Shown here: in pieces, positions 52,118 through 61,092 of the stretch
How the letters are laid out: the number at the start of each line of letters is the position of its first letter
How positions within the stretch are numbered: the stretch's first letter is position 1
Source: Streptomyces griseus
GTDB taxonomy: Bacteria; Actinomycetota; Actinomycetes; Streptomycetales; Streptomycetaceae
Length of the DNA stretch: 64,000 nt
Direction of reading: 5' to 3'
NCBI RefSeq assembly: GCF_001715295.1
Contig: NZ_MDKB01000006.1
Coordinates: forward strand, 62,001-126,000
Made by a program: the position numbers and the translations under genes
Notes under the pieces: generated by a model
The model's input: the letters and a program-made list of their open reading frames with translations, nothing else
The model's database searches: none
Told to the model about the DNA's origin: nothing

Positions 52118-53062
52118 ATGGTCAAAGCGATCGACCCCCAGGACTCGATGGCCGCACTGTTCGGATCACGCGTGCGCAGGCTCCGCACGGCGGCCGGGCT
52201 GACGCAGGCGGAACTGGGCCGGATGACGCACGTCGTGAGCACCCGGATCACCCAGATCGAGCGGTCCTCCGGAGCCAGGCCGACACTGGAACTGGCACAC
52301 GCCCTGGACGCCGCTCTGGTGGCGGACAACCTGCTGATCGACCTGTGGCCGTACGTCTACCGGGAGGCGTTCCCCGACTGGGCACGGGCGTTCATGGCCC
52401 ATTCGGCGCGGGCGGTGGCGATCAGGCAGTACGCGGCCCACGTGGTGCCGGGGTTGTTGCAGACCGAGGCTTACGCGCGGGCGGTCCTGGGCGTCGGCCG
52501 CACCCTCAAGAACGAAGAACATCTGGAGGAGAGACTCGCGGCACGACTGGACCGCCAGAAACGCCTGCACGCCGCCGACCGCCCCGAGTTGTGGGTGGTC
52601 CTCGACGAGGCGGTGCTCCGGCGCCCGGTGGGTGGCCCGGCTGTCATGCGAGCCCAACTGGCCCGGCTGCTGGCCACGGCGGAGGAACCCCACATCACCG
52701 TGCAGGTGCTGCCGTTCGCGCAGGGTGAGCACGATGCCCTGGGCGGCTCCCTGACCGTTCTCGTCCTGCCGGACGGCACAGAAGTCAGCTACACGGAGGG
52801 TGCCCACTACGGCCAGTTGATCGAGGATCCGGAGGAAGTCAGACGCTTCACAGTGACTTACGATCGGCTCCGGGCGGCTGCGCTGCCCCCTCGCATGTCA
52901 CTCGACATGATCCGATCCGCGATGGAGGACAACCACCGTGAAGCGAGTGTCCCGTCTCGATCTGACCGACGCAGCCTGGCGCAAAAGCAGCTACAGCAAT
53001 CAGGAGGGGGGCGACTGCGTACAAGTAGCGGACGGATTCCCCGGCGTCGTCCCCGTCCGTGA
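52118..53062 (+). CDS. XRE regulator with DUF5753 (WhiJ-like)
   Basis: A 314-residue frame: residues 1-70 form the XRE helix-turn-helix (RVRRLRTAAGLTQAELGRM, VVSTRITQIERSS), and residues about 90-265 form DUF5753 (FPDWARAFMAHSARAVAIRQYAAHVVPGLLQTEAYARA as in WhiJ homologues). The family typically ends near SLDMIRSAMED. Here the frame runs on 42 further codons, overlapping the DUF397 gene by 125 bases and giving a non-family tail. A lost stop or frameshift is possible. It acts with the DUF397 protein and the divergent ATPase in developmental control. Confidence 0.88.
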   Translation: MVKAIDPQDSMAALFGSRVRRLRTAAGLTQAELGRMTHVVSTRITQIERSSGARPTLELAHALDAALVADNLLIDLWPYVYREAFPDWARAFMAHSARAVAIRQYAAHVVPGLLQTEAYARAVLGVGRTLKNEEHLEERLAARLDRQKRLHAADRPELWVVLDEAVLRRPVGGPAVMRAQLARLLATAEEPHITVQVLPFAQGEHDALGGSLTVLVLPDGTEVSYTEGAHYGQLIEDPEEVRRFTVTYDRLRAAALPPRMSLDMIRSAMEDNHREASVPSRSDRRSLAQKQLQQSGGGRLRTSSGRIPRRRPRP

Positions 53063-53165
53063 CAGCAAGAGGGCCGACGGCCCTGCGCTGGCTTTCACCG
53101 CGACCTCCTGGACCTCGTTCATAGGCGAGTTGAAGCAGGACCTCCGCTTCCGTCCCGACCGGTAG
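52938..53165 (+). CDS. DUF397 protein, WhiJ-locus partner
   Basis: A 75-residue protein with the DUF397 signature: LDLTDAAWRKSSYSNQEGGDCVQVAD and VPVRDSKRADGPALAFTATSWTSFI. Small DUF397 proteins bind or modulate the adjacent XRE regulator. The gene overlaps the 3' end of the XRE frame by 125 bases. A clear terminator follows. Confidence 0.9.
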   Translation: MKRVSRLDLTDAAWRKSSYSNQEGGDCVQVADGFPGVVPVRDSKRADGPALAFTATSWTSFIGELKQDLRFRPDR

Positions 53166-53223
53166 CCGTCCGCTTCGAGAGGCACGTGCGGGGGCGCGGG
53201 GGCTCCGGCCCGTCCTGACAGCA

Positions 53224-53278
53224 GGCCGTCCGGCGTCCCGCCCCTCGCGGGGCCGGAGCCGGACGGCCGGACGCGCCG
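53224..53278. terminator. Bidirectional hairpin terminator
   Basis: Perfect 11-base outer arms GGCCGTCCGGC and GCCGGACGGCC enclose an inner GCCCC/GGGGC stem between DUF397 and the convergent MFS gene. Confidence 0.7.
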
Positions 53279-53296
53279 TGCGGGGACGGGCGGCTG

Positions 53297-54754
53297 TCAG
53301 CTCGTGGCGGTGGCCACCTCCGGGGCGGCGGGCTCGTCCGCCTTCCCGCCGGCTGTCAGGGACGTGCGGACGGCCGGGATGAACGAAGCGATCAGCGCGG
53401 CGACGAGGGCGACACCGCAGCCGAACATCAGGCCGGTACGGAACCCGTCCTCGGAGGTGAGGGTGAAGCCGCCCGTCGTGGTGGTCATCCGGGAGAGGAC
53501 CGCGCCGATCACGGCGGCGCCGACCGAGGTACCGAGCGAGCGCATGAGGGTGTTGAACCCGTTGGCCGCGGACGTCTCGGACGCCGGTACCGAGCTCATG
53601 ATCAGGGCGGGCATCGCCCCGTAGGCGAGGCCGACGCCGCTGCTGCTGACCATGAGGAAGAGCATCAGGCCCCAGGCGCTGCCCATGAGTACGATCCCGA
53701 GTCCGTAGGCGGCGGCGATGACCAGTACCCCGCAGACCAGGGTGAACTTGGGGCCCCGGGCGTCGGTGAGCTTCCCGCCGAGCGGGGAGATCAGCATCAT
53801 CATGACGCCGCCGGGTGCCATCCAGAGGCCCGCGGCGAGCATGGACTGGCCCAGACCGTAACCGGTCGCCTCCGGGAACTGCAGCAGCTGCGGGGCGATC
53901 AGCATGCCCGCGTACATGCCGAAGCCGACGAAGAGCGACGCGATGTTGGTGATGAGCACCCGGGGACGGGCCGTGGTGCGCAGATCGACCAGCGGGTCCT
54001 CGGTACGCAGTTCCCAGAGTCCCCAGACGAGCAGCACCACGACGGAGGCGACGAACAGACCGATCGTCGTCGTGGAGGCCCAGCCCCAGTCGGCGCCCTT
54101 GGAGACGGCGAGCAGCAGACAGACCAGGCCCACGGCGAGACCGAGGGCGCCGGGAACGTCGAAGCGCTGGCCCCGGGCTCCGGCCGGAACCTCCGGGACG
54201 AGGAACCGGATCAGCGCGCAGATGGTGAGGGCGAGGGCGGCGGAGCCCCAGAACAGCACCCGCCAGTTCGCGTACTGGGCGACCGCCGAGGCGATCGGCA
54301 GGCCGAGTGCGCCGCCGATGCCCATGGAGGCGCTGACCAGGGCGATGGAGGAGCTCAGCTTCTCCTTCGGTACGACGTCACGCAGCAGGGAGATGCCGAG
54401 CGGGACCATGCCCATGCCCATGCCCTGCAGTCCGCGGCCGACGATCATCGGGACCACGGAGGACGACAGGGCGCACACCACCGAGCCCACGACCAGCGGG
54501 ACCGAGCACACGAGCAGCATCCGGCGCTTGCCCAGCAGGTCGCCGAGGCGTCCGGAGATCGGTACGCACACCGCCGCGACCAGCAGCGTGACGGTGATCA
54601 CCCAGGCGGCGTTCGAGGACGACGTGTGCAGGATCTGCGGCAGCTCCGCGATGAGCGGGGTGACCAGGGTCTGCATGATCGCTGCCACGGTGCCGGCGAA
54701 GGCCAGGGTGGCGACCACACCACCTGATCGGGCTGTCGGCTGAGGGTCATCCAT
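53297..54754 (-). CDS. MFS drug exporter (DHA2, 14-helix type)
   Basis: A 485-residue transporter with about 14 hydrophobic helices and DHA2 motifs: motif A region SGRLGDLLGKRRML, motif C MGIGGALGLPIASAVA, and QGMGMGMVPLGISLL. Members use the proton gradient to export drugs or dyes. The intergenic region with the divergent MarR gene carries a palindrome, so MarR repression with ligand release is likely. ATG at 54754. Confidence 0.92.
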   Translation of the reverse strand: MDDPQPTARSGGVVATLAFAGTVAAIMQTLVTPLIAELPQILHTSSSNAAWVITVTLLVAAVCVPISGRLGDLLGKRRMLLVCSVPLVVGSVVCALSSSVVPMIVGRGLQGMGMGMVPLGISLLRDVVPKEKLSSSIALVSASMGIGGALGLPIASAVAQYANWRVLFWGSAALALTICALIRFLVPEVPAGARGQRFDVPGALGLAVGLVCLLLAVSKGADWGWASTTTIGLFVASVVVLLVWGLWELRTEDPLVDLRTTARPRVLITNIASLFVGFGMYAGMLIAPQLLQFPEATGYGLGQSMLAAGLWMAPGGVMMMLISPLGGKLTDARGPKFTLVCGVLVIAAAYGLGIVLMGSAWGLMLFLMVSSSGVGLAYGAMPALIMSSVPASETSAANGFNTLMRSLGTSVGAAVIGAVLSRMTTTTGGFTLTSEDGFRTGLMFGCGVALVAALIASFIPAVRTSLTAGGKADEPAAPEVATATS

Positions 54755-54818
54755 GAAGGGGGCTCCTAGAAGATCGTCTGTTCATAAAACCGAACGGCGC
54801 TGTGCATCGTACATGTCC

Positions 54819-54837
54819 ATTGCATCATGCATGCGAT
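54819..54837. promoter_or_regulatory. MarR operator candidate
   Basis: ATTGCAT and ATGCGAT (6 of 7 complementary) with 5 bases between lie in an unusually AT-rich 174-base region between the MFS and MarR genes. Confidence 0.5.
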
Positions 54838-54927
54838 GTGTTCCTTACATACTCTGTGGGATCATGGGACGGGACCCCCGGCATCGGAAGCGAGCCGGCC
54901 CCGTCCGAGAGCAGGAGGCGACACCCC

Positions 54928-55383
54928 ATGGCCAGGCCCACCTACGAGGTCGAGTACGAACAGATGCTGCTCGGGCGGCACGAACTCGCCTACCACCGGG
55001 GCGGACGCCACAGGAGCCACCTGCTGGAACGGAGCACCTACATCCTGCTCAGCCGCATACGGGTCCAGGGGCCGATGTCCATCGGCGAACTGAGCGACGC
55101 CTTCGGCCTCGACGCCTCCACCCTCAACCGGCAGACCGCCGCCGCGATGCGCGCCGGACTCGCCGAGCGGATCGCCGACCCCGAGGGAGGCATGGCCCGC
55201 AAGTTCCGCATCACCGAGAAGGGCGCCCACCTGCTCGACGAGGAACGCGAGCGCGTGGTCCGGTCGCTGGACCGGGTCATGCGGCACTGGCCGGACGAGG
55301 ACATCGCCGCCTTCGCCGGCTACCTCAAGCGCTTCAACACCGACATCGAGCACCTCTCCATGCGGCCCTGGCCCCGCCCCTGA
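54928..55383 (+). CDS. MarR-family regulator
   Basis: A 151-residue winged-helix protein: LLERSTYILLSRIRVQGPMSIGELSDAFGLDASTLNRQTAAAMRAGLAERI is the recognition region (DASTLNRQ helix), followed by the wing KFRITEKGAHLLDEERERV and the dimer helix. AGGAGG lies before the ATG at 54928; the frame extension upstream to 54802 is discounted. Divergent from and probably repressing the MFS exporter gene. Confidence 0.9.
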   Translation: MARPTYEVEYEQMLLGRHELAYHRGGRHRSHLLERSTYILLSRIRVQGPMSIGELSDAFGLDASTLNRQTAAAMRAGLAERIADPEGGMARKFRITEKGAHLLDEERERVVRSLDRVMRHWPDEDIAAFAGYLKRFNTDIEHLSMRPWPRP

Positions 55384-55554
55384 CACGCCCCGGCACCGCA
55401 CGCCACCGGGAGCCGCCCCCCGGAGTACACCCGCCAGAACCCCCCGGGCCCCGCGCACCGCGCGCGGGCACCCCACCGCCTCCCCCGGGCACCCGCCGTC
55501 CACCCCGCCGGCCCCACCCGCTCCCCCCAGGTCCGCCGACGCCCCGCAAGGCCG

Positions 55555-56460
55555 TCAGTCCCCCGCCGGCTCCCGGTCCGGCACCGGGCGCCCCGTCAGC
55601 GCCGCCAGCGAGTTGCGCACGTGCGCCATGTGCGCCTGCACCTCCTCGCGACCCTCCTCGTGCTCCCGCAGGATCCGCTCCGTCTCCCGGACCACCCGCT
55701 CCTCGGCCACCCCGGCACCCGCGAGCAGCTCCGCCGCCCGCGCCTCGGCGTCCTCCTGACCGTGCCGGGCCGCCTCCTCCGCGTCCGCGAGCTCCCGCCT
55801 CGCACCCGCCAGCAACGCCTCACCCCGAGCCGTCAGCTCCGCCTCACGCGCCGCCACCGCGGCCTCGGCCGCCGCGATCTCCGTGTCCGCGGCCTTCGCC
55901 CGCTCGGCGTGCTCCTGCTCCTGATGGGCCAGCACACCCGCCGTACGCCGACGCGTCTGCGCCCACTGCTCCTCCGCCTCCGCGCGCACCCCGTCGGCCT
56001 CCCGGCGCGCCTCGGCCACCAACGCCCCGGCCGCGTCCCGCGCCTCGGCCAGGACCTCCTCCGCCTGCGCCTCGGCAGCCGCCCGTACGGCCCCCGCCTG
56101 CTCCCTCGCCGCGTCACGCGCCGCCCGGCCCGCCGCGTCCGCCGCGTCCCGCAGCGCCTGCGCGTCCTCCAGTGCCGCAGCCCGGGCCGCCTCGGCCTCC
56201 GCCTCCGCGAGCGCCAGGATCTCCCGCGCCCGCTCCCCCAGCGAGACGAACGTCTGCGGTGCGAGTGAGGCCACCACCTCACGCAGCCGCGCCGCCTCCG
56301 CCGTCAGCTCCTCCGCCAGGGCCGTCAGCCGGGACAGCCGCTCCCCGGCCTCCTCCCGCTCCGCCGTCAGCGCGGCCACCGCACGGTCCACCTGCTCAGG
56401 ACGGTAACCACGCCCCCGTACGCCGACGAAACCGTGCCGGGACAACGGTCCACCACTCAT
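55555..56460 (-). CDS. Long coiled-coil protein (DivIVA/Scy-like, 'cellulose-binding' annotation type)
   Basis: A 301-residue protein almost wholly coiled coil. A short N-terminal SRHGFVGVRGRGYRPEQVDRAVAAL segment resembles the DivIVA lipid-binding start. Ala/Glu/Arg-rich heptads (EAARLREVVASLA, AEEVLAEARDAAGALVAEARREAD, HMAHVRNSLAALTG) follow. Streptomyces relatives assemble at hyphal tips or are annotated as cellulose-binding. ATG at 56460 starts the conserved part. It lies downstream of the deaminase-SUKH gene in the same direction, but 360 bases apart with its own upstream region. Confidence 0.75.
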   Translation of the reverse strand: MSGGPLSRHGFVGVRGRGYRPEQVDRAVAALTAEREEAGERLSRLTALAEELTAEAARLREVVASLAPQTFVSLGERAREILALAEAEAEAARAAALEDAQALRDAADAAGRAARDAAREQAGAVRAAAEAQAEEVLAEARDAAGALVAEARREADGVRAEAEEQWAQTRRRTAGVLAHQEQEHAERAKAADTEIAAAEAAVAAREAELTARGEALLAGARRELADAEEAARHGQEDAEARAAELLAGAGVAEERVVRETERILREHEEGREEVQAHMAHVRNSLAALTGRPVPDREPAGD

Positions 56461-56821
56461 CCCTGAAGCCCTCTTCTCCCGCTCTCCGACCACCCGACCA
56501 TCGAGCAATACGCCAAGGATGCGGCAATTGGCCCGGAAGTCGGAATCGATCAGCCGCTTTCAGGACGGAAGCGACCGGCGTCACACGCCGACGCCCGGCC
56601 CCTTCCCGGGACCGGGCGTCTCAGAACCTGTCGGGCGACCTCTCACGGGACGGCCACGCCCTGGCACGCACACGTCCGGCGTTGCCGGCCTGCCCCGGCA
56701 GCTCCGCCACCAGGGCAGGCCCGACGCCGGAAGCGCGCCCCCGTGCCGCGTCCGGTACCGGCCGAAGGTCCCCCCGACAACCTCGTACGGATCACGGCCT
56801 CTTACGCACCACGCGGCCGGA

Positions 56822-59344
56822 TCAGAGCAGCCCGTCCCACATCTGCTCCAGCAGGACCGACCACCAGCTCTCCGGGGACGCCAGCGCCGCCGGGTCGAGC
56901 GCCGCCAACTGCGCCTGGAAATCAACCGTCCAGCGACCCGCCTGCTCCGGATTCAGCCCGAACCTCAGCCGCCACATCCGGCCCAGCAGCGCCATCGACC
57001 GCACGAACTCCGGCAGACCCGTGTTCACGAACTGCGGCGGCACCGGCTGCCCACCCGGCCCCGCCTCCACCGGAACGGCCACGATGTTCGCCGTGCCGTA
57101 CTGCACACAGACCGCCCGGCCGAAGTCGGACCCCATCACGAGGTACGAACCCGCGTCCGAGGCCGGCTGCACCTGACGCTGGGCCGCCAACTCGGCCAGC
57201 GTCGGCACCACGGGATGACCCGGCTGCGCCCAGAAGAACGGCCCGAAGTCGGCCGGCAACCCCGCCCACACCAACGTCCGCGCCACGGACTCCGGCACAC
57301 CCTGCCGCGACACCGCCCGCTGGTCGAACCGCAGCACGCCCTGAGGACCGAAAGCCCCCAGCATCTCCTCCGCCAGGGCCTCCGGCGGCAACGCCGGCGC
57401 CGGCGGCACCTGCGGCAGCGGCGCCCGCACCGGCGCCGGACGCGCCGGACCGTCGGCGACCTGGTGCAGCTCACCCTGGTGCGCCAGCAGGTGCTGCATG
57501 CCCTGCTGCCTGCTCGCATGGTCGGTGCCGTACGGAGCGACGCTCGTGATCCGCACCTGCGGCCAGGTCTCCCGGATCATGCGCGCGCAGTAACCGCCGG
57601 GCAGCTCGCACGACTCGAGCTCCGTGTGCAGCTCGATGACCTGCTGCGGCGGCACGTTCATCGCCCGCAACTCGTGCAGCATCTGCCACTCCGGATGCGG
57701 AGTACCCGGCGCCGAACGGCGGATCAGCTGCTGCTCGCTGCCGTCGGGAGCACGGAAGCGCAGCACGGCCTGGTACCCCGGACCCACCATCGGCAGCCCC
57801 GACGGCTGCTGCGGGTAGCCGTACGCGGGAGGCGGCGGCGTGTGCGGTCCCGGCATCCCGGGAGGACCCGGAGGGCCGGGCGGCCGGTGCGCACCCGGGC
57901 CGCCCTGCGCCGGACCCGCCAGCATCGTGGCGGCATGGTGCACCCCGCCACCGGGCGGCGGCGGAGAACCGGGCGGACCCGGAGGGGCCGGCGGGCCGGG
58001 AGGCGGTGGGGCCCCAGGACTCCCGGGCGGACCGGGCGGACCGGGAGGAGCGGGCGGGCCGGGCGGACCCGGAGGCTGCGGGGCGCCCGGGGCGCCGGGC
58101 GGACCCGGAGGGCGCGGCGCGTTCGGGCCACCGATGCTCGCGTCGGCGAACATCGTCGCCGCCTGGTGCATCCCGCCGCCCGGAGGCGGCGTGCCACCGG
58201 GAGGCGCGGGCGGACCGGGAGGCGCGGGCGGGCCCGGGGGCTGCGAAGCACCCGGAGCGTCCGGAGACCCGAGCTGCGAGACGAGCTGCGTCGGGAGGTA
58301 CCCGCCCGCCGGAGAACCGGGCGCGCCCGGACCCGAAGGCGGCGGGGTCGCACCCGGCCGGAGACCCGGCGTGCCCGGCGCACCCGGCGGCGGCGGAGTG
58401 GCCGGACCGCCCCCGCGCGCGCCACGCGGCGGCACGGTGGCCTTGCTCGTGGCGGCGTCCGCGAGGTCCTGCGCCCCGGAAGCGGCACCGTCACCGGCGG
58501 GCGTGCCCGATGCGGGCGTACCGGAGCCCCCGGCCGCGGCGGGCGCGCCCGGTCCACCGGGCCGGGCGTCCAGCCCGGGGACCACGGCGGTGCGCGGCAG
58601 CTGACTGCCCCCCGACATCAACGCCGTGGGCGCCTCCGCCGACACGACCGGCGGCGGGGCCTCGTCGTCGTCCGACCCGGACAGCGGCGGCGCGAACACC
58701 GTCGCCGGCAGCGGCACACCGCCGTCGTCCGTTCCCGCGTTGGTGTCCGTACCCGCCCACGGCGTCGCGTCCGCGGGCACACCGTCCGACGCCGTGGGCT
58801 CATGACCGGGCTGCCCGCCCGCAGCCGGCCACGGAGTCGCTCCGGAGGCCGGGCCGGACCCGGAAGCCGCCGAAGAAGCAGACTCCGGGGCGGCGGCCGG
58901 CGCCGGACCGGGAGCCGGAACCCGGCCCGACGGCGCATCCGCCTCCCCGCTGCCATCCGGAAGCCCCAGCTTGTCCGCCGCCTCCTGAAGCCACTCCGGC
59001 GGACTCAGCAGGAACGACGTCTGATGCAGATCGATACGCTCCGGCGGCTCCGCCGCAGCCGACGCCACGGCAACCGAGGACCCGTACTCCTCCTCGTACC
59101 GCCGGACCACCTCACCCACCGGCAATCCCGGCCACAACGTCGCCTCACCGCTGTCACGGGCGATCACCAGCCGCTGGCGGCCCCCGTCCGAAACAGGTCC
59201 CTCCGCCCGGTCCTCGGCCCACACCACGAAACCGAGATCGAATTCACGGACCCGCACCTCACGGTGCTGATACGCGGGCACGTCACCGTTGACCCACTCG
59301 TCCGCCCGCTCCTGCGCCTGCGCGAAGGTCACCAACGCGCTCAC
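56822..59344 (-). CDS. XOO_2897-like deaminase fused to SUKH-4, with YrhB-like N terminus
   Basis: An 840-residue mosaic. Residues 1-90 (SALVTFAQAQERADEWVNG, VREFDLGFVVWAED) resemble the YrhB/Imm35 immunity-like fold. Residues 130-520 are a long Pro/Gly collagen-like linker with short repeated ATM/ATV motifs. Residues about 525-640 fit the XOO_2897-type nucleic-acid deaminase: PHPEWQMLHELRAM, the HxE in IELHTELESCE, and the second zinc Cys in LPGGYCARMI. The last ~190 residues match SUKH-4 (GVLRFDQRAVSRQGVP, FVRSMALLGRMWRLR). ATG at 59344 overlaps the upstream SUKH gene by 4 bases. No secretion signal is seen. Domain names rest on motif memory, not searches. Confidence 0.72.
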   Translation of the reverse strand: MSALVTFAQAQERADEWVNGDVPAYQHREVRVREFDLGFVVWAEDRAEGPVSDGGRQRLVIARDSGEATLWPGLPVGEVVRRYEEEYGSSVAVASAAAEPPERIDLHQTSFLLSPPEWLQEAADKLGLPDGSGEADAPSGRVPAPGPAPAAAPESASSAASGSGPASGATPWPAAGGQPGHEPTASDGVPADATPWAGTDTNAGTDDGGVPLPATVFAPPLSGSDDDEAPPPVVSAEAPTALMSGGSQLPRTAVVPGLDARPGGPGAPAAAGGSGTPASGTPAGDGAASGAQDLADAATSKATVPPRGARGGGPATPPPPGAPGTPGLRPGATPPPSGPGAPGSPAGGYLPTQLVSQLGSPDAPGASQPPGPPAPPGPPAPPGGTPPPGGGMHQAATMFADASIGGPNAPRPPGPPGAPGAPQPPGPPGPPAPPGPPGPPGSPGAPPPPGPPAPPGPPGSPPPPGGGVHHAATMLAGPAQGGPGAHRPPGPPGPPGMPGPHTPPPPAYGYPQQPSGLPMVGPGYQAVLRFRAPDGSEQQLIRRSAPGTPHPEWQMLHELRAMNVPPQQVIELHTELESCELPGGYCARMIRETWPQVRITSVAPYGTDHASRQQGMQHLLAHQGELHQVADGPARPAPVRAPLPQVPPAPALPPEALAEEMLGAFGPQGVLRFDQRAVSRQGVPESVARTLVWAGLPADFGPFFWAQPGHPVVPTLAELAAQRQVQPASDAGSYLVMGSDFGRAVCVQYGTANIVAVPVEAGPGGQPVPPQFVNTGLPEFVRSMALLGRMWRLRFGLNPEQAGRWTVDFQAQLAALDPAALASPESWWSVLLEQMWDGLL

Positions 59345-60318
59345 CCCTCCACCGGGACGGCACGCGCGAAGCCACCGTCCACCATCAGGTTCGCCACCGT
59401 CTCCAGCTCCGGCGGATTGCCCGCGAGACGCAGGAGGAAAGCATCGAAGTCCTCACCGCACGGCAGCATCAGCCGCTCCACACGCTCCTGCACACCCCAG
59501 CCGTCCCGGTCCCGCGCGTCGTCGTACGCACAGAACCACACCGACCCCACACCGGCACCCCGCACCTTCACCGCGACAATGCCGCCCTGGACGAAAGCCA
59601 CGCCCAGATAGTCCTTGGTGAAGTGATCCCGCAAACACTTGTTCACATACACCAGGTCGTTCACAGCGGCCTCCTCGCGCACCGTGAAGAACGGCTGGTC
59701 GACCAGAAGACCGAGCTCCGCATCCAGAGCCGCCCCCACCGGAGCCGACCCGCCGGCCGCCTTCAGGAACGAGCGGTACGCACCCGGCAACCGATAACCC
59801 AGATCCTCCTCGACCCCCTGGACCTGCTCCTCGCCCACCGCCACAGCACCCTTCGGCAACCGGAAATGCGCCGGCCGCGTCTCCTGCAACGGCCGCGTAC
59901 CCCGCCGATCCTGGTCCACGGAGGCCGTCGCCAACCCACCGTGGTGACGCAGCAACGCCTTCACCCCCACGGGCACCAACTCCATCCGCCGGCCACCGGC
60001 CACGTGATGCCACGTCCAGCCGTGCGGAGTCGCCACCGCCGGAATCGTGTCCCACAACTCATGACCGCTCGCCGCCAAGGCAGCATTGGCCGACACGTAA
60101 TCCGTCAACCGCAACTCGTCGACCCCGAACCCCGGAGGAGGATCGGCGATCTCCGCAGCGGCACGCGCGTACGGCGAAAAATCCGGATAACCATCCCCGT
60201 CCACCCGCACACCCCTCGGGTGACGGGACGCCCGGACCGGATCCGGGAAATGCACGACCTGCCCGGCGTAGGCCGCGTTCGGTGGCGCGACGTGCTGCCC
60301 GAGCCGACCTGTCGTCAT
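59341..60318 (-). CDS. WHH/HNH-type nuclease domain fused to SUKH (SMI1/KNR4)
   Basis: A 325-residue protein. Residues about 42-130 resemble the WHH branch of HNH/Endo VII toxins: GYPDFSPYARAAAEI, DYVSANAAL, TPHGWTWHHV (Trp101, His104, His105), RMELVPVGVKALLRHHGG. Residues about 150-325 are a SUKH/SMI1 domain (EQVQGVEEDLGYRLPGAYRSFLKAAGG, GVAFVQGGIVAVKV). A nuclease-like and an immunity-like domain thus share one chain. ATG at 60318; the frame start at 60396 is discarded. Overlaps the deaminase-SUKH-4 gene by 4 bases, so the two form one operon. No signal peptide. Confidence 0.75.
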   Translation of the reverse strand: MTTGRLGQHVAPPNAAYAGQVVHFPDPVRASRHPRGVRVDGDGYPDFSPYARAAAEIADPPPGFGVDELRLTDYVSANAALAASGHELWDTIPAVATPHGWTWHHVAGGRRMELVPVGVKALLRHHGGLATASVDQDRRGTRPLQETRPAHFRLPKGAVAVGEEQVQGVEEDLGYRLPGAYRSFLKAAGGSAPVGAALDAELGLLVDQPFFTVREEAAVNDLVYVNKCLRDHFTKDYLGVAFVQGGIVAVKVRGAGVGSVWFCAYDDARDRDGWGVQERVERLMLPCGEDFDAFLLRLAGNPPELETVANLMVDGGFARAVPVEG

Positions 60319-60557
60319 GGCGGTTGCCCCCTGCTGCGTCCGGTGTTCCGCACAGCCTATGCGGTGCCGCACCAACGACCCCCGCCCCCGCACCACCCCT
60401 CACACAACGTCACCACCACGTGACGGGCACACGACGACCCGACCGCCGAACCGCGACACGCAGACACACTTTCCCCGCCCCAGCTTCCCCACCACCCTGC
60501 ACGTTTGGCAGGCTGTCCCCCGCAACTCGGGGGATTGCAGGGAGGGAAGTCAGCACC

Positions 60558-61082
60558 ATGCACACTGCACAAACAGTCACGTCCGGAGACCCACGTCTCA
60601 GCTGGCGCGCCACCGAGCTCAGCCCCACGCCCCGGCTCCACCACCGCCGCGACGGCATCCTGCCGGCCGTGGCCGCAGCACTGTCCGTACGCGGCGAGAC
60701 ACTCACCTGCACCGCAGGCAAGGGCGACCAGCCACCCGTCCTCCACCCCCTCGTCCAGGACTTCCTCGACACCCTCACCAGCAGCCAACGCGAACGCTTC
60801 ACCGGCCGCTGCCCCGAAGCCATACTGCTCTCCCGGCACCTCACCTCCGCCGACAGCAGCCGCTCCAAACGCGCCCGGCGCAAACCACTGACCAACGGCG
60901 AAGCCCGCCGCGCCCTCAAACACTCCCGGCTCACCGCCCGCCACATCCGCGAGGACGGCGACCCGCTCCACGGCAGCTACGCACCCCCCTGCCGCTCCTG
61001 TACGGCGATGCTCTCCCACTTCGGCGTACGCCCCGTCGACCTCACCACCCCCGGTGCGTCGACCACCGCCGAGAAGGGCTGA
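60558..61082 (+). CDS. YwqJ-type deaminase
   Basis: A 174-residue protein of the YwqJ-like putative deaminase family: GRCPEAILLSRHL with the Cys85/Glu87 catalytic motif, SRLTARHIREDGDPLHGSYAPPCRSCTAML with the zinc cysteines Cys145 and Cys148. These proteins deaminate nucleic-acid bases or nucleotides and are predicted toxins. GGAGGG lies upstream of the ATG. It is divergent from the WHH-SUKH gene and followed after 10 bases by its likely SUKH-3 immunity gene. No secretion leader is present, unlike exported polymorphic toxins. Confidence 0.82.
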   Translation: MHTAQTVTSGDPRLSWRATELSPTPRLHHRRDGILPAVAAALSVRGETLTCTAGKGDQPPVLHPLVQDFLDTLTSSQRERFTGRCPEAILLSRHLTSADSSRSKRARRKPLTNGEARRALKHSRLTARHIREDGDPLHGSYAPPCRSCTAMLSHFGVRPVDLTTPGASTTAEKG

Positions 61083-61092
61083 GCACCACGCC

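Noticed and set aside
57840..58604. Long plus-strand collagen-like frame (Gly-Pro-Gly repeats) opposite the deaminase gene
   Set aside because: It is the antisense reading of the PPG-repeat linker: the complement of Pro/Gly codons also encodes Gly/Pro. It has no ribosome site or conserved domain.
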